From Falsiroseomonas frigidaquae (lineage in GTDB: Bacteria; Pseudomonadota; Alphaproteobacteria; Acetobacterales; Acetobacteraceae), in contig NZ_JAAVTX010000002.1 in the NCBI RefSeq assembly GCF_012163145.1, forward strand, positions 1 through 64,000: 64,000 nt of DNA, given 5' to 3'. The translations under genes and the position numbers were made by a program. Positions 1-7,791 of this stretch are shown piece after piece. The notes beneath the pieces were generated by a model. The model did no database searches and was not told the origin of the DNA. It was given only the letters and a program-made list of their open reading frames with translations. Positions within the stretch are counted from its first letter, which is position 1. Each line of letters opens with the position of its first letter.

Positions 1-25
1 CGTCCGCCAGGTCAAACCGCGCCAT
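1..25 (-). CDS. Transposase, IS5-like, N-terminal fragment (cut by window edge)
   Basis: Eight codons are visible (M-A-R-F-D-L-A-D). From memory of IS5-group transposases, which commonly open MARFDL(S/T)DxEW, this is the DDE transposase start. It would cut and re-join the element ends. The gene runs leftwards out of the window, so integrity is unknown. Confidence 0.45.
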
Positions 26-28
26 CCC

Positions 29-53
29 AAGGCTCCCACCAATCAGGAGCCTT
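29..53. repeat. 8-bp inverted repeat (hairpin) before the transposase start
   Basis: Perfect arms AAGGCTCC and GGAGCCTT with a 9-nt loop. It lies immediately upstream of the transposase ATG on the minus strand. Such hairpins near IS ends often hide the ribosome site from transcripts entering from outside; that role is inferred. No T-run follows on either strand, so an intrinsic terminator is unlikely. Confidence 0.5.
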
Positions 54-158
54 GAATCAACCTGGCCGCCGCGCCGCAAGCTTTATGAGTGCAGAGCCTA
101 GACCTTTACCGAGAGAGTGATTCACCGCAACGGCGATGCCGCCTTCGCGGATCACGCT

Positions 159-647
159 CTACGGCCCGCGCGGCGGCAGCGCCGGGGCTTCGGCGGGGCT
201 CGGCTGGCGTTCCAGGCTGGCGAGCAGGTCGCGCATCTCAGCGATCTCACGCATCTGGGTCTCGATGATCCGGTCGGCCAGGTCGCGCACGCGGGGGTCG
301 CGGATGGTGGCGCGGGTGCTGGTTAGCACGGCGATGGAATGGTGCGGGATCATCGCCCGCATCCAGGCCTCCTGCCCCACCGTCGCCTGGCTGCGGACCA
401 GCCAGAGCGAGGCGGCGAAGACCACCACGCCGCCGGCCAGGATCGCCCAGTTGGCGCGGCGGTTCGGGTACATGGTGAACATGAAGCCCATCATGATCAC
501 GGCCATGGTGCCGCCCATCAGCAGCGCCATCCACAGCCGCGTCTGGCTGAAGGCAACGTGGTCCAGCGCCCAGGTGTTCAGGTACATCAGCCCGAACATG
601 ACGAGGGTGGAGGTCGCGATCATCGCGGCGAAGCGGCCATAGCCCAT
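159..647 (-). CDS. DUF305 domain membrane protein
   Basis: 162-residue protein with three predicted membrane segments in the first two thirds, then a soluble tail containing M-I-P-H-H-S-I-A-V-L, the His-His motif of the DUF305 family (ferritin-like, possibly metal binding). The tail ends in a Pro/Ala-rich stretch. It lies 53 bp downstream of the PEPC-like gene on the same strand and may be co-transcribed with it. Function is unknown; some DUF305 proteins occur with copper or silver resistance genes, but nothing of that sort is beside it here. Confidence 0.8.
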   Translation of the reverse strand: MGYGRFAAMIATSTLVMFGLMYLNTWALDHVAFSQTRLWMALLMGGTMAVIMMGFMFTMYPNRRANWAILAGGVVVFAASLWLVRSQATVGQEAWMRAMIPHHSIAVLTSTRATIRDPRVRDLADRIIETQMREIAEMRDLLASLERQPSPAEAPALPPRGP

Positions 648-662
648 GGCGGCGGTCCTTCC

Positions 663-710
663 GGTTCAGCCGAAGCTGAACGAGAGGCACCGCCGCGGGT
701 TCAGCCGAAG
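663..710. repeat. 13-bp direct repeat spanning the stop codon of the PEPC-like gene
   Basis: GGTTCAGCCGAAG occurs at 663-675 and 698-710, 35 bp apart. The second copy contains the TGA stop (minus strand, 703-701) of the PEPC-like gene; the first is a downstream duplicate of the gene end. The same kind of 3'-end reduplication is seen after the RidA and HAD genes. Confidence 0.75.
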
Positions 711-3556
711 GTGCCCACCTCATGCGCAATCGCCGCCGAGCATTCCCGCACCTGGGCAAAGAGCCCGGCCAGCGGGGCGAAGATCGCGGCGTGCTCGGCG
801 GCGTAGGAGGCACCGCCGCGGCCCGGCGCGGGCTCGTGGAAATCCAGGCTGCTCGCCGGGTCCGGCCGGGCCGGGAAGACCTCCGCCAGCAGTGACAGGG
901 CGCGATCGACGTCGAGCTGCAGGATGCCGCGGATCAGCGCCTCCCGCGTCGCGCCGTGGCGGGGGCTGAATTCGGGAATCTGCACCGCCAGCAGCCAGAT
1001 GCGGTGGATCAGCGCCAGCCGCAGCGCATGCAGCAGCACCAGCCGGTCCGGCATGCGCGGCAATTCGGGCCAGGCGGCACGCAGCGCCAGGTGGTCCGAC
1101 TGCAGATGCCGGAACATGCGCCGCACATCGGATGACAGGCCGAGCCGTTCCAGCGCGGCGGCCACATGCATCAGCTCCTCCCGCCTTCCGGGGCGCCGCG
1201 TCGCGCCGGCGCGGTCGAGCCAGGGGCCGGGGTCCAGCGTATCAACCCCGGCCCGCAGCACGCCGAGGTCGGAACAGGCCGCCGCCCGCGCCGCCATGGC
1301 GACGGCGCGGGCGAAGCGCGGACTGCGCGCCAGCATATCCGCGAAGCCATCGGGATTGGCGGCAACGGCGGCGCCAAGGCCGTGCAGCGTATTCGCCAGC
1401 CAGCCCATCTGGTGCAGGATGGCGTTGTTCGGGATGGCGCGAAGCTGGGAGGGGTGGGTGATGCGCGCCGGCCCGCCCATGTCGGATTGCCGCGCCGCCG
1501 GGCGCGAGCCGGTGCGGTCCAGCAGCCCCGGGCCGAAGGCGCCGAGCAGTGCGGCATAGCCCGGATCCTCCACCAGGATCTGCATCTCCCGCCGGATGGT
1601 GGCGAAGAAATCCGCGCCATAGTCGCTTTCCGCATAGATCGGGTCCGGCTCCGCCGCCGGCGGCGCGAAGGCGTGCTCGGCGATGCGAGCGATGGTCGCC
1701 GCGGCCAGGGCCGGGGTGCCGAACAGCAGGTAGCCATCGCCGCCCTGGAAGCTGCTTTCCTCCCGCAGCTTCAGCCCGGCCCGCCCCAGCGCCGCCCGCG
1801 CCTGGGGCGGGGATAGGTAGTCGAGGCGATCCGCCAGGCTATCCGGGTGCCCGCCGCGGCCGATGCTCTCGCCATGGGTGTCGAAGAGCACCAGCTCGAT
1901 CTCGGACAGGCCGTGCCGGCGCAGCTGGTCGGCCAGGCGCAGCTTGAGGCGTTCCGCCAGGTAGCTGGCCGGCAATTGCCCGACATAGCGGCCGGAATCC
2001 GAATAGCCGAATTGCAGGCACAACCGGCCCTGGGCGCGCAGGTAGTCGCGGAAGAAGGGGCTGCGGAGTGCCTCCTCCACCACCTTGTCGCCACGCTCCA
2101 GCGCCTCCGCCGTCTCGAACAAGGGCGAGATCTCGACATGGCGCGCGATGCCCAGACGCTTCGCCAGCCAGAGCGCGCCGAGCAGCGTGTAGCCGCTTTC
2201 CGTCTCCGCGATCAGGAAGCGCACGGGCTGGGAGGCATCGATATGTTTGGTGATCTGCGCCACCGTCATCATCAGCCGCACGGCGGAGGCCTGTTCGGCC
2301 AGCAGCGCGCCGAAATCGACAGGCTGGGCGGTGACCTCCGCCAGCGCCGCATTCACCTGCGCCAGCAGGCCGCGGCGGCTGGCCATGTCGTCCGGGCTGG
2401 CCGTGAGCCCCAGGCGCTGGCGCAGCGCATTGTGGATCTGGCTGGCGTTCAGCCTGGTGTGGGTATGCGCCAGGGCCAACCCATGCGCGGCGAGCCCCGC
2501 CCGCGCGGTGGCCAGGGTCAGCCGCGCCGCATCATCCGGCGCCGCGGCCAGGGCGGCGGGGAACAGGGCGAGCAGCGGGGCAGGGTCGACCAGCGCCGCC
2601 TCCCGATCGCCGATCAGCACCGCGGCGAAATGCTGCACCGCCTCTGGCACCGGGGTCTGGGGTGCCTCCGGCACGGGGGTCTGCGGCAGGGCTTCCAGCT
2701 GGCGGGCGACGGCGGCCTCGGCCTGGGCGGTGCGGGCGGCGAGCGGCGCGGCGCAGTCGCCGAGCGGGGCGAGCTGCGCGGCCAGGCGCTGCAATTGCAG
2801 GCGCTTCATGGTCAGGCGCAGGCCGATCGTGTCCCACCAGCCGATATCGGTGCGGCCATCCGTGTCGTAGCCGACCCAGGAACTCAGCAGGATCGGCGCC
2901 GGCAGCAGCGCCTGCCAGCGATCCCCCCAGATGCCGCGCGCCGCCCGCAGCAGCGCGCCGTTCAGCCCATCCAGCGCATCCCGCCCGCGCTGGATGGCGG
3001 CGACGGCCTGGACGAATTCCTCGGTGAGCGTCGGCGCGGCGGGGCGGTGCGACAGGCCGGCGGGGAAATCGGCGTCGGAAGCCGCGGCGGCCACGGCGGC
3101 GCCGGTGCCGGGGGGCAGGGAGAAGGTGGGGTGGGCGGTGAAGACGGCGGCGAAGCGGGGACGCTCCACAACCTCCCGATACGCGGCGAAGGGCACCGGG
3201 CTGTCCTCCGGATCCGGCCGCACCAGCCGGGCGGCCAGCGCATCCAGCGTGCCGGCGCCGCGATCCAGCCCGACATAGGCGGCCAGCCGCCGGGCGCGGT
3301 CCACGGCGGCGGTATCGGCGAGCCGCGCGATCAGCTCTCCGATCGCGGCCGCATCCAGCCGCCCGTCATCCAGCCGGCGGCTGATGGCGAGCGCGATGAG
3401 CAGGACAGGATCGCCGAAGGGGTCGGTCGCCGCGGCCTCCCGCGCCTCCCGCAGCCGTAGCAGGAGTTCGGAGATGGTTTCGCCGATGCGGTCCGCGTCA
3501 CGCGGCGTGGCGAGGGGGCGGGGTTCGGCGGCGAGCGCCTGTTGCGTCCGGTCCAT
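701..3556 (-). CDS. Divergent phosphoenolpyruvate carboxylase-like protein
   Basis: 951 residues, close to the 880-930 of bacterial PEPC. Family landmarks appear in order: T-A-H-P-T-F (140-145, usually TAHPTE), G-Y-D-T-D-G (229-234, usually GGDRDG), P-L-F-E-T (478-482), Y-S-D-S-G-R (518-523, usually YSDSAK), S-I-G-R-G-G (564-569), and L-R-A-I-P-N further on. PEPC makes oxaloacetate from PEP and bicarbonate. Against E. coli PEPC numbering from memory, His138 and Arg587 are kept, but Lys546 is Arg, His579 is Asp and Arg581 is His, and the C-terminal RNTG is absent. It may therefore be a slow or repurposed member rather than a normal anaplerotic enzyme. An 8-residue repeat (PQTPVPEA, twice, 291-306) interrupts it. 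Confidence 0.75.
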   Translation of the reverse strand: MDRTQQALAAEPRPLATPRDADRIGETISELLLRLREAREAAATDPFGDPVLLIALAISRRLDDGRLDAAAIGELIARLADTAAVDRARRLAAYVGLDRGAGTLDALAARLVRPDPEDSPVPFAAYREVVERPRFAAVFTAHPTFSLPPGTGAAVAAAASDADFPAGLSHRPAAPTLTEEFVQAVAAIQRGRDALDGLNGALLRAARGIWGDRWQALLPAPILLSSWVGYDTDGRTDIGWWDTIGLRLTMKRLQLQRLAAQLAPLGDCAAPLAARTAQAEAAVARQLEALPQTPVPEAPQTPVPEAVQHFAAVLIGDREAALVDPAPLLALFPAALAAAPDDAARLTLATARAGLAAHGLALAHTHTRLNASQIHNALRQRLGLTASPDDMASRRGLLAQVNAALAEVTAQPVDFGALLAEQASAVRLMMTVAQITKHIDASQPVRFLIAETESGYTLLGALWLAKRLGIARHVEISPLFETAEALERGDKVVEEALRSPFFRDYLRAQGRLCLQFGYSDSGRYVGQLPASYLAERLKLRLADQLRRHGLSEIELVLFDTHGESIGRGGHPDSLADRLDYLSPPQARAALGRAGLKLREESSFQGGDGYLLFGTPALAAATIARIAEHAFAPPAAEPDPIYAESDYGADFFATIRREMQILVEDPGYAALLGAFGPGLLDRTGSRPAARQSDMGGPARITHPSQLRAIPNNAILHQMGWLANTLHGLGAAVAANPDGFADMLARSPRFARAVAMAARAAACSDLGVLRAGVDTLDPGPWLDRAGATRRPGRREELMHVAAALERLGLSSDVRRMFRHLQSDHLALRAAWPELPRMPDRLVLLHALRLALIHRIWLLAVQIPEFSPRHGATREALIRGILQLDVDRALSLLAEVFPARPDPASSLDFHEPAPGRGGASYAAEHAAIFAPLAGLFAQVRECSAAIAHEVGTFG
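2641..2688. repeat. 24-bp tandem repeat, two copies, in frame in the PEPC-like gene
   Basis: Copies 2641-2664 and 2665-2688 differ at a few bases and encode PQTPVPEA twice (residues 291-306). They form a Pro-rich insert between conserved blocks, probably a surface loop. Confidence 0.8.
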
Positions 3557-3613
3557 GGTGCGGATGCTGCACCTGCGAAGGGGCCGGACGCCAGCACGGA
3601 ATGCGGCGGCGGC

Positions 3614-4744
3614 TTACAGGCCGCGCAGCACCCCGCAGACATGCGCGACCTGCGCCTCGGTCAGTTCCGGGAACATCGGCAGGCTCATCACCTCCCCGGC
3701 CGCGCGGGCGGTCTCGGCGCAGCCGGCGGGGCCCATCGGCGTGCGGCCGCGATAGGCGGGCTGCAGGTGGACGGGCGCCGGGTAGTGGATGGCGGTGGCC
3801 ACGCCCTCCGCCCGCAGGCGGGCCATCAGCGCGGTGCGGTTCGGCACGCGCAGGACGTATTGGTGATAGACATGCCCGGCATCGGCGCGGCGCACCGGCG
3901 GGGCGATCGGCCCACCGGCCAGCGCCGCGTCATACTGCGCGGCGATCTCCGCCCGGCGGGCATTGGTGGCGTCGAGGTAGGGCAGGCGTACGCGCAGGAT
4001 GGCGGCCTGGATCTCGTCCAGCCGGCTGTTCACTCCGATGGTGTCGCTGATGTAGCGCTCCTTCCAGCCATATTGCCGGATCGCGCCGATGCGGTCGGCG
4101 AGTGCCGCATCATCGGTGGACATCACGCCGCCATCGCCCAGCGCGCCGAGGTTCTTGGTGGGGTAGAGCGAGAAGCAGGCGGCATCGCCCATGGTGCCGA
4201 CCTTGCGGCCCGCGAGCGTCGCGCCATGCGCCTGGGAGCAATCCTCGATCACCATCACGCCGTGTTCCCGGCAGGCGGCGAGCATCGGCTCCAGGTCGCA
4301 GGACTGGCCGTAGAGGTGGACGGGGATGATGGCGCGGATCGGCGGCAGGCCCGGCGGCGGATCGTTCAGCACGGCGACGAGTTCGTCGGCATCCATGGTG
4401 AAGGTGTCCGGGTCGATATCGACCAGCAGCGGCGTCGCGCCCACCATCTCGATCGCCGCCACGGTGGCGACCGCGGTGTGGGAAACGGTGACCACGGTGC
4501 AGCCGGCGCCGATGCCCATGCCGCGCAGCGTCAGCATCAGCGCATCCGTGCCATTGGCGCAGCCCACCGCGCGGGCGGCGCCCTGCCAGGCGGCGAATTC
4601 CTTCTCGAAGGCCGCACCCTCGGCGCCGAGGATGTACCAGCCGGAGCCGAGCGCACGCAGCGCGGCGGCGTCGATCTCGTCCTTGTGGGCGCGGTAGCCG
4701 GCGCCGGGGTCGGCCTGCGGCACGGTAAGGATGGGGGCGTTCAT
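3614..4744 (-). CDS. DegT/DnrJ/EryC1/StrS family sugar aminotransferase
   Basis: 376 residues. A PLP-dependent transaminase that aminates a nucleotide-linked keto-sugar, cytoplasmic. Visible signatures are C-A-N-G-T-D-A-L near 62-69, V-I-E-D-C-S-Q-A-H-G at 165-174 (PLP-ring Asp168), and S-L-Y-P-T-K-N-L-G with the Schiff-base Lys197. The ATG at 4744 opens the conserved part; a longer upstream frame exists but adds only atypical residues. It is 26 bp downstream of the NAD-sugar epimerase and follows the dTDP-glucose dehydratase, so the product is probably an amino-deoxy sugar for surface glycans. The exact sugar cannot be read from sequence. Confidence 0.9.
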   Translation of the reverse strand: MNAPILTVPQADPGAGYRAHKDEIDAAALRALGSGWYILGAEGAAFEKEFAAWQGAARAVGCANGTDALMLTLRGMGIGAGCTVVTVSHTAVATVAAIEMVGATPLLVDIDPDTFTMDADELVAVLNDPPPGLPPIRAIIPVHLYGQSCDLEPMLAACREHGVMVIEDCSQAHGATLAGRKVGTMGDAACFSLYPTKNLGALGDGGVMSTDDAALADRIGAIRQYGWKERYISDTIGVNSRLDEIQAAILRVRLPYLDATNARRAEIAAQYDAALAGGPIAPPVRRADAGHVYHQYVLRVPNRTALMARLRAEGVATAIHYPAPVHLQPAYRGRTPMGPAGCAETARAAGEVMSLPMFPELTEAQVAHVCGVLRGL

Positions 4745-4770
4745 GGCGGCGTTCCCTGGTATGGGCGGGA

Positions 4771-5757
4771 TCAGGCGATGTATTCGGCGAGGCGCGGGCG
4801 GTACCATTCCAGCGAACGGCGCAGCCCCTCATCCACCTCGATGCGAGGCCACCAGCCGGTGGCAGCGCGGAAGGCACGGTCGTCGGCGGCATAGCTGCCG
4901 ATGTCGATCTGCGCCCGGTCGGCCGGGAAGGTCTTGGTCACGAAGCTGCCCTGGCCGCCATTGGCGGCGATCAGGCGCTCCGCCAGTTCATGCAGCGAAA
5001 GTGGCGGCGGACCACCGATGTTGAAGACCTTGCCGTTCACTTCCGGTCTGGAAGCCTGGAGACCCGCGCGCAGGAAGGCATCCGTCACGTCGTCGAGGTA
5101 GGTGAGGTCGCGCAGCTGCTCGCCGCCCCAGACCTCGAATGGATCACCCTCCAGCACCCGGCGGATCCAGATGCCGAGGAAGGTCTGCTTGGCGTCCTTG
5201 ATGCGCAGGCGCGGCCCGTAGCAATTGGTCAGGCGGAGGGATACCACCGGGCGGCCATGCACCCGGTTCTCCAGCAGCCAGTACTGCTCGCCGGCCCATT
5301 TGGACACGCCATTGGCATCCGGCGGGTTCACCGTGTGCTTCTCATCGACCGGCAGGTATTGCGGGCGGCCGTAGAATTGCCGGGTGGAGGCATGCACCAC
5401 GGTGGCCTTCGGCGCCGCCTCCCGCATCACGCCGATCAGCCGCACCTGCGCCACGGCGTTGATGGCGATGTCGGAGACCGGGTCGCGCTGGCCGCCCATG
5501 TGGCTGGTCTGCGCCGCCATGTTGAACAGCACGTCGATGCCGTTGCACAGGCTGTGCAGTTCCGCGTCGCGGATGTCGCCGCGCACCAGCATCACGTTGC
5601 TGCCTTCGAGGTTGAGCGGGTTGGCCCCGCCCTCCGGCTCCATGGCATCGAGCGCCACCACGCGGGCGCCCTCCGCCGCCAGGGCATGGCACAGGCCGCT
5701 GCCGAGGAAGCCGGCGCCGCCCGTCACCAATACGCGCTTGCCGCGCCAGCCATCCAT
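4771..5757 (-). CDS. NAD-dependent epimerase/dehydratase (extended SDR), nucleotide-sugar type
   Basis: 328 residues. N-terminal NAD-binding G-G-A-G-F-L-G (13-19). The usual Y-x-x-x-K active site reads N-G-V-S-K (149-153), so Tyr is replaced by Asn while Lys153 remains. I recall a group of polysaccharide-cluster epimerases with Asn here, so this may be a real subfamily rather than damage. The start at 5757 is chosen because the Rossmann strand (K-R-V-L-V-T-G) begins right after it; the frame extends further upstream through the palindrome at 5789-5822. It probably reshapes a nucleotide sugar before the adjacent aminotransferase acts. Confidence 0.85.
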   Translation of the reverse strand: MDGWRGKRVLVTGGAGFLGSGLCHALAAEGARVVALDAMEPEGGANPLNLEGSNVMLVRGDIRDAELHSLCNGIDVLFNMAAQTSHMGGQRDPVSDIAINAVAQVRLIGVMREAAPKATVVHASTRQFYGRPQYLPVDEKHTVNPPDANGVSKWAGEQYWLLENRVHGRPVVSLRLTNCYGPRLRIKDAKQTFLGIWIRRVLEGDPFEVWGGEQLRDLTYLDDVTDAFLRAGLQASRPEVNGKVFNIGGPPPLSLHELAERLIAANGGQGSFVTKTFPADRAQIDIGSYAADDRAFRAATGWWPRIEVDEGLRRSLEWYRPRLAEYIA

Positions 5758-5788
5758 CTTCGTGACTTCCTCAGTTGCGTCGCCTCGC

Positions 5789-5822
5789 AAGCCCTCTCCC
5801 CCGCTTATGGGGGAGAGGGCTT
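5789..5822. repeat. 14-bp perfect palindrome (dispersed CCCTCTCC.../GGGGAGAGGG element)
   Basis: Arms 5789-5802 and 5809-5822 are perfectly complementary (AAGCCCTCTCCCCC with its complement) around a 6-nt loop. It sits between two same-strand sugar genes. A close relative is at 48558-48585. This motif family is widespread as a mobile REP-like palindrome in GC-rich bacteria; here it may also act as a terminator or processing hairpin. Confidence 0.8.
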
Positions 5823-5828
5823 CAACTC

Positions 5829-6890
5829 CTATCCAGCCTTGCCGAGCCGCTGTCCGGCATACCGCGCCGCCCGAATCGGGCGCCACCAGGCCTCATTCCC
5901 GAGGTACCAGCGCAGCGTGTGCTCCAGGCCGCTTTCGAAATCGTAACGCGCGGTCCAGCCCAGCACCTTTTCCGCGCCGGACGGGTCCATGGCGTAGCGG
6001 AAATCATGCCCCGGGCGGTCCTTGACGAAGGTGATCAGCCGCTCCCGCGGCCCGGCCGGGTCCGGCCGCAGCCGGTCGAGCACGGCGCAGATGGCGCGCA
6101 CCACGTCGAGGTTGCTGCGTTCCTGGCGTGGGCCGATGCAGTAGGTGCCGCCGGGCTTGCCGGCCTGCAGCGCGGCCAGGCACAGCGCCTCCGCATGATC
6201 CTCCACATGGATCCAGTCGCGGATATTGGCGCCGTCGCCATAGACCGGCAGTGGCTGGCCCTCCAGCGCGTTCAGGGAGACCAGCGGGATCAGCTTCTCG
6301 GGGAATTGCCACGGCCCGTAGTTGTTGGTCGTGTTGGAGACGAAGCTCGGGAAGCCGTAGGTGTGGTGCCAGGCCCGCACCAGATGGTCGGACGCCGCCT
6401 TCGACGCGCTGTAGGGGCTGCGCGGGTCGTAGGGGGTGTGCTCGTCGAACGGCTTCGCATCCAGCGTTTCCAGGCTGCCGAACACTTCATCCGTGCTGAT
6501 GTGGTGGAAGCGGAAGCGGGCGCGGGCGGCCTCGGGCAGCGCCGACCAATAGGCGCGCGCGGCCTCCAGCAGCACCTGGGTGCCGACGACATTGGTGCGG
6601 ATGAACTCGGCCGGGCCGTCGATGCTGCGGTCCACATGGCTTTCCGCCGCCAGGTGCATCACTACCTCCGGCTGCCATTGCGCCAGCACGGCGGCCATCG
6701 CCTCCACATCGCAGATGTCGGCCTTGACGTGGACATGGCGGGCATCGCCACGCGCGGCGCCCAGCGCCTCATGGCTCGCGGCGTAGGTTTCCTTGTCGAC
6801 ATTGACCACCACGTGGTCGGTGGTGGCGATCAGGCGGCGGACGACGGCGGAGCCTATGAAGCCCAGGCCGCCGGTCAGCAGGATGTTCAT
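5829..6890 (-). CDS. rfbB: dTDP-glucose 4,6-dehydratase
   Basis: 353 residues, usual length for RmlB/RfbB. It oxidises dTDP-glucose at C4 and removes water to give dTDP-4-keto-6-deoxyglucose, cytoplasmic. Visible are the NAD fold G-G-L-G-F-I-G (7-13), the catalytic trio S-T-D-E-V-F-G (Thr133, Asp134, Glu135) and Y-S-A-S-K (Tyr160, Lys164), plus the family V-N-V-D-K-E-T-Y and E-S-H-V-D-R-S-I blocks. The start at 6890 is immediately before the Rossmann strand. No rmlA, rmlC or rmlD is in the window, so the downstream sugar is probably not rhamnose made locally; it more likely feeds the epimerase and aminotransferase next to it. Confidence 0.93.
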   Translation of the reverse strand: MNILLTGGLGFIGSAVVRRLIATTDHVVVNVDKETYAASHEALGAARGDARHVHVKADICDVEAMAAVLAQWQPEVVMHLAAESHVDRSIDGPAEFIRTNVVGTQVLLEAARAYWSALPEAARARFRFHHISTDEVFGSLETLDAKPFDEHTPYDPRSPYSASKAASDHLVRAWHHTYGFPSFVSNTTNNYGPWQFPEKLIPLVSLNALEGQPLPVYGDGANIRDWIHVEDHAEALCLAALQAGKPGGTYCIGPRQERSNLDVVRAICAVLDRLRPDPAGPRERLITFVKDRPGHDFRYAMDPSGAEKVLGWTARYDFESGLEHTLRWYLGNEAWWRPIRAARYAGQRLGKAG

Positions 6891-7054
6891 GCAGGCTCCT
6901 CGGTCGGCATCACTATCGCGGCCGATTGCGGCAGTCGCGCGGCCAAGCGCGGGCGCCGCGAAGGCCGTCCGCGCAATGTTCCCGCAAAATGCCCGTCGCG
7001 GGCGCCGAGGTCGAGAGGGCCGGGCGGAGACGATCCGTCCCGAGGTCACCCGGC

Positions 7055-7154
7055 GGCGCAGGCCCCAAGGCGCCCTGGTGGCGCAGGCCCCGGGGCGCCT
7101 CGACGGCGCAGGCCCCGGGATGCCTCCGCGGCGCGGGCCTCAGGGCGCCTTGGC
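7055..7154. repeat. 25-bp tandem repeat, four units, running into the 3' end of the RidA gene
   Basis: Units start at 7055, 7080, 7105 and 7130, each opening GGCGC(A/G)GGCC on the plus strand. The last unit covers the final codons and stop of the RidA gene (stop at 7142-7140), so the array is a tandem copy of that gene's end. It fills most of the gap between RidA and rfbB. Confidence 0.8.
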
Positions 7155-7490
7155 GACGCCGGTGATCTCCACCTTCCAGCGCGGATCGACCAGCGCCGCC
7201 TCGATGGTCATGCGGGCGGGCTTGGCGGCGGCGTCCAGCCAGGCATCCCAGGCGCGGTTCATCGCCGGCGCGTCCTTGATATCGGCCAGCACGATGGTGA
7301 CGCTGAGCAGGGCGCGCTTGTCCGTGCCGGCCTCGGCCAGCAAGGCGTCGATCTGCGCCAGGATGTCGGCGGTCTGGCCCTCGGTATCCAGCGTCGCGTC
7401 ATCGGCCACCTGGCCGGCGAGCCAGATCAGCCCCCCACCCACCACGGCGCCGGACAGGCGCTGTTCTTCCGCAATGCGGCGTATCGGCAA
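7140..7490 (-). CDS. RidA/YER057c/UK114 family protein
   Basis: 116 residues. RidA-family trimers hydrolyse reactive enamine/imine intermediates, or related carbamates in sister groups. Visible features are G-L-I-W-L-A-G-Q-V, then D-I-L-A-Q-I-D-A-L-L-A-E-A-G, and near the end V-D-P-R-W-K-V-E-I, with Glu in place of the canonical Arg105 region motif, so classic deaminase activity is uncertain. The start is set at TTG 7490, preceded by a strong GGGGAGG; the only in-frame ATG is 186 bp upstream and gives a non-family N-terminus. The gene end is duplicated in the 25-bp repeat array downstream. Confidence 0.8.
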   Translation of the reverse strand: MPIRRIAEEQRLSGAVVGGGLIWLAGQVADDATLDTEGQTADILAQIDALLAEAGTDKRALLSVTIVLADIKDAPAMNRAWDAWLDAAAKPARMTIEAALVDPRWKVEITGVAKAP

Positions 7491-7791
7491 ATCATCCTCC
7501 CCTGAACCAGGCCGCGATCCGGCCGGCGCCAGCCTGTCACGCGTGCGGCACCGCTGGAAGCCGGTCGTTGCCGTCGGTGGCGCGCCTCGGCCACACTGAT
7601 GGCGGAACGGGAAATTCACCAAGTAATTCCAGGTCAAAAAAATTGCATTATACGAGAAATGCAATTTTATGGACAATCCTCGTCAAATCGGCGTGCCTCT
7701 TTCATTTTCGATGCTCTTGCCGTGGCGGCCGACACAGCCCGCCGGTAGGATGCTGTCGAACCCTGGCACCGGAATTCTGCAGGATGCTGGC
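7491..7791. other. Divergent intergenic region with an AT-rich island
   Basis: 301 bp between RidA (minus) and the exopolysaccharide genes (plus). The segment around 7610-7680 is clearly AT-rich compared with its surroundings and holds the 11-bp inverted repeat at 7639-7668. I see no convincing coding sequence, although a plus-strand frame opens at 7669. Confidence 0.7.
7639..7668. promoter_or_regulatory. 11-bp perfect inverted repeat, candidate operator
   Basis: Arms AAAATTGCATT (7639-7649) and AATGCAATTTT (7658-7668) with an 8-nt spacer, inside an AT-rich island. The position, between divergently read genes and about 125 bp before the first plus-strand start, fits a dimeric regulator site. 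A hairpin role is also possible. No cognate regulator gene is adjacent. Confidence 0.55.

Larger units (their letters stand above)
1..60 (-). mobile_element. Left-edge fragment of an IS5-like insertion sequence
   Basis: Read on the minus strand, the first 60 bases look like the terminal end of an IS5-family element. There is an AT-rich outer end, then an 8-bp inverted repeat (29-36 and 46-53, AAGGCTCC/GGAGCCTT), then an ATG at 25-23 opening a frame that starts M-A-R-F-D-L-A-D, which is the typical N-terminus of IS5-group transposases. The rest of the element lies outside the window, so target duplication and the exact terminal repeat cannot be seen. The family call rests on eight residues and general layout. 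Confidence 0.5.

Noticed and set aside
1847-3460. 537-codon plus-strand frame opposite the PEPC-like gene
   Set aside because: Composition typical of antisense GC-rich shadow, no recognisable domains.
7764-7781. TGGCAC followed by TTCTGC, resembling a sigma-54 promoter before the glycan ligase genes
   Set aside because: The distance between GG and GC is two bases too long for the strict -24/-12 spacing.
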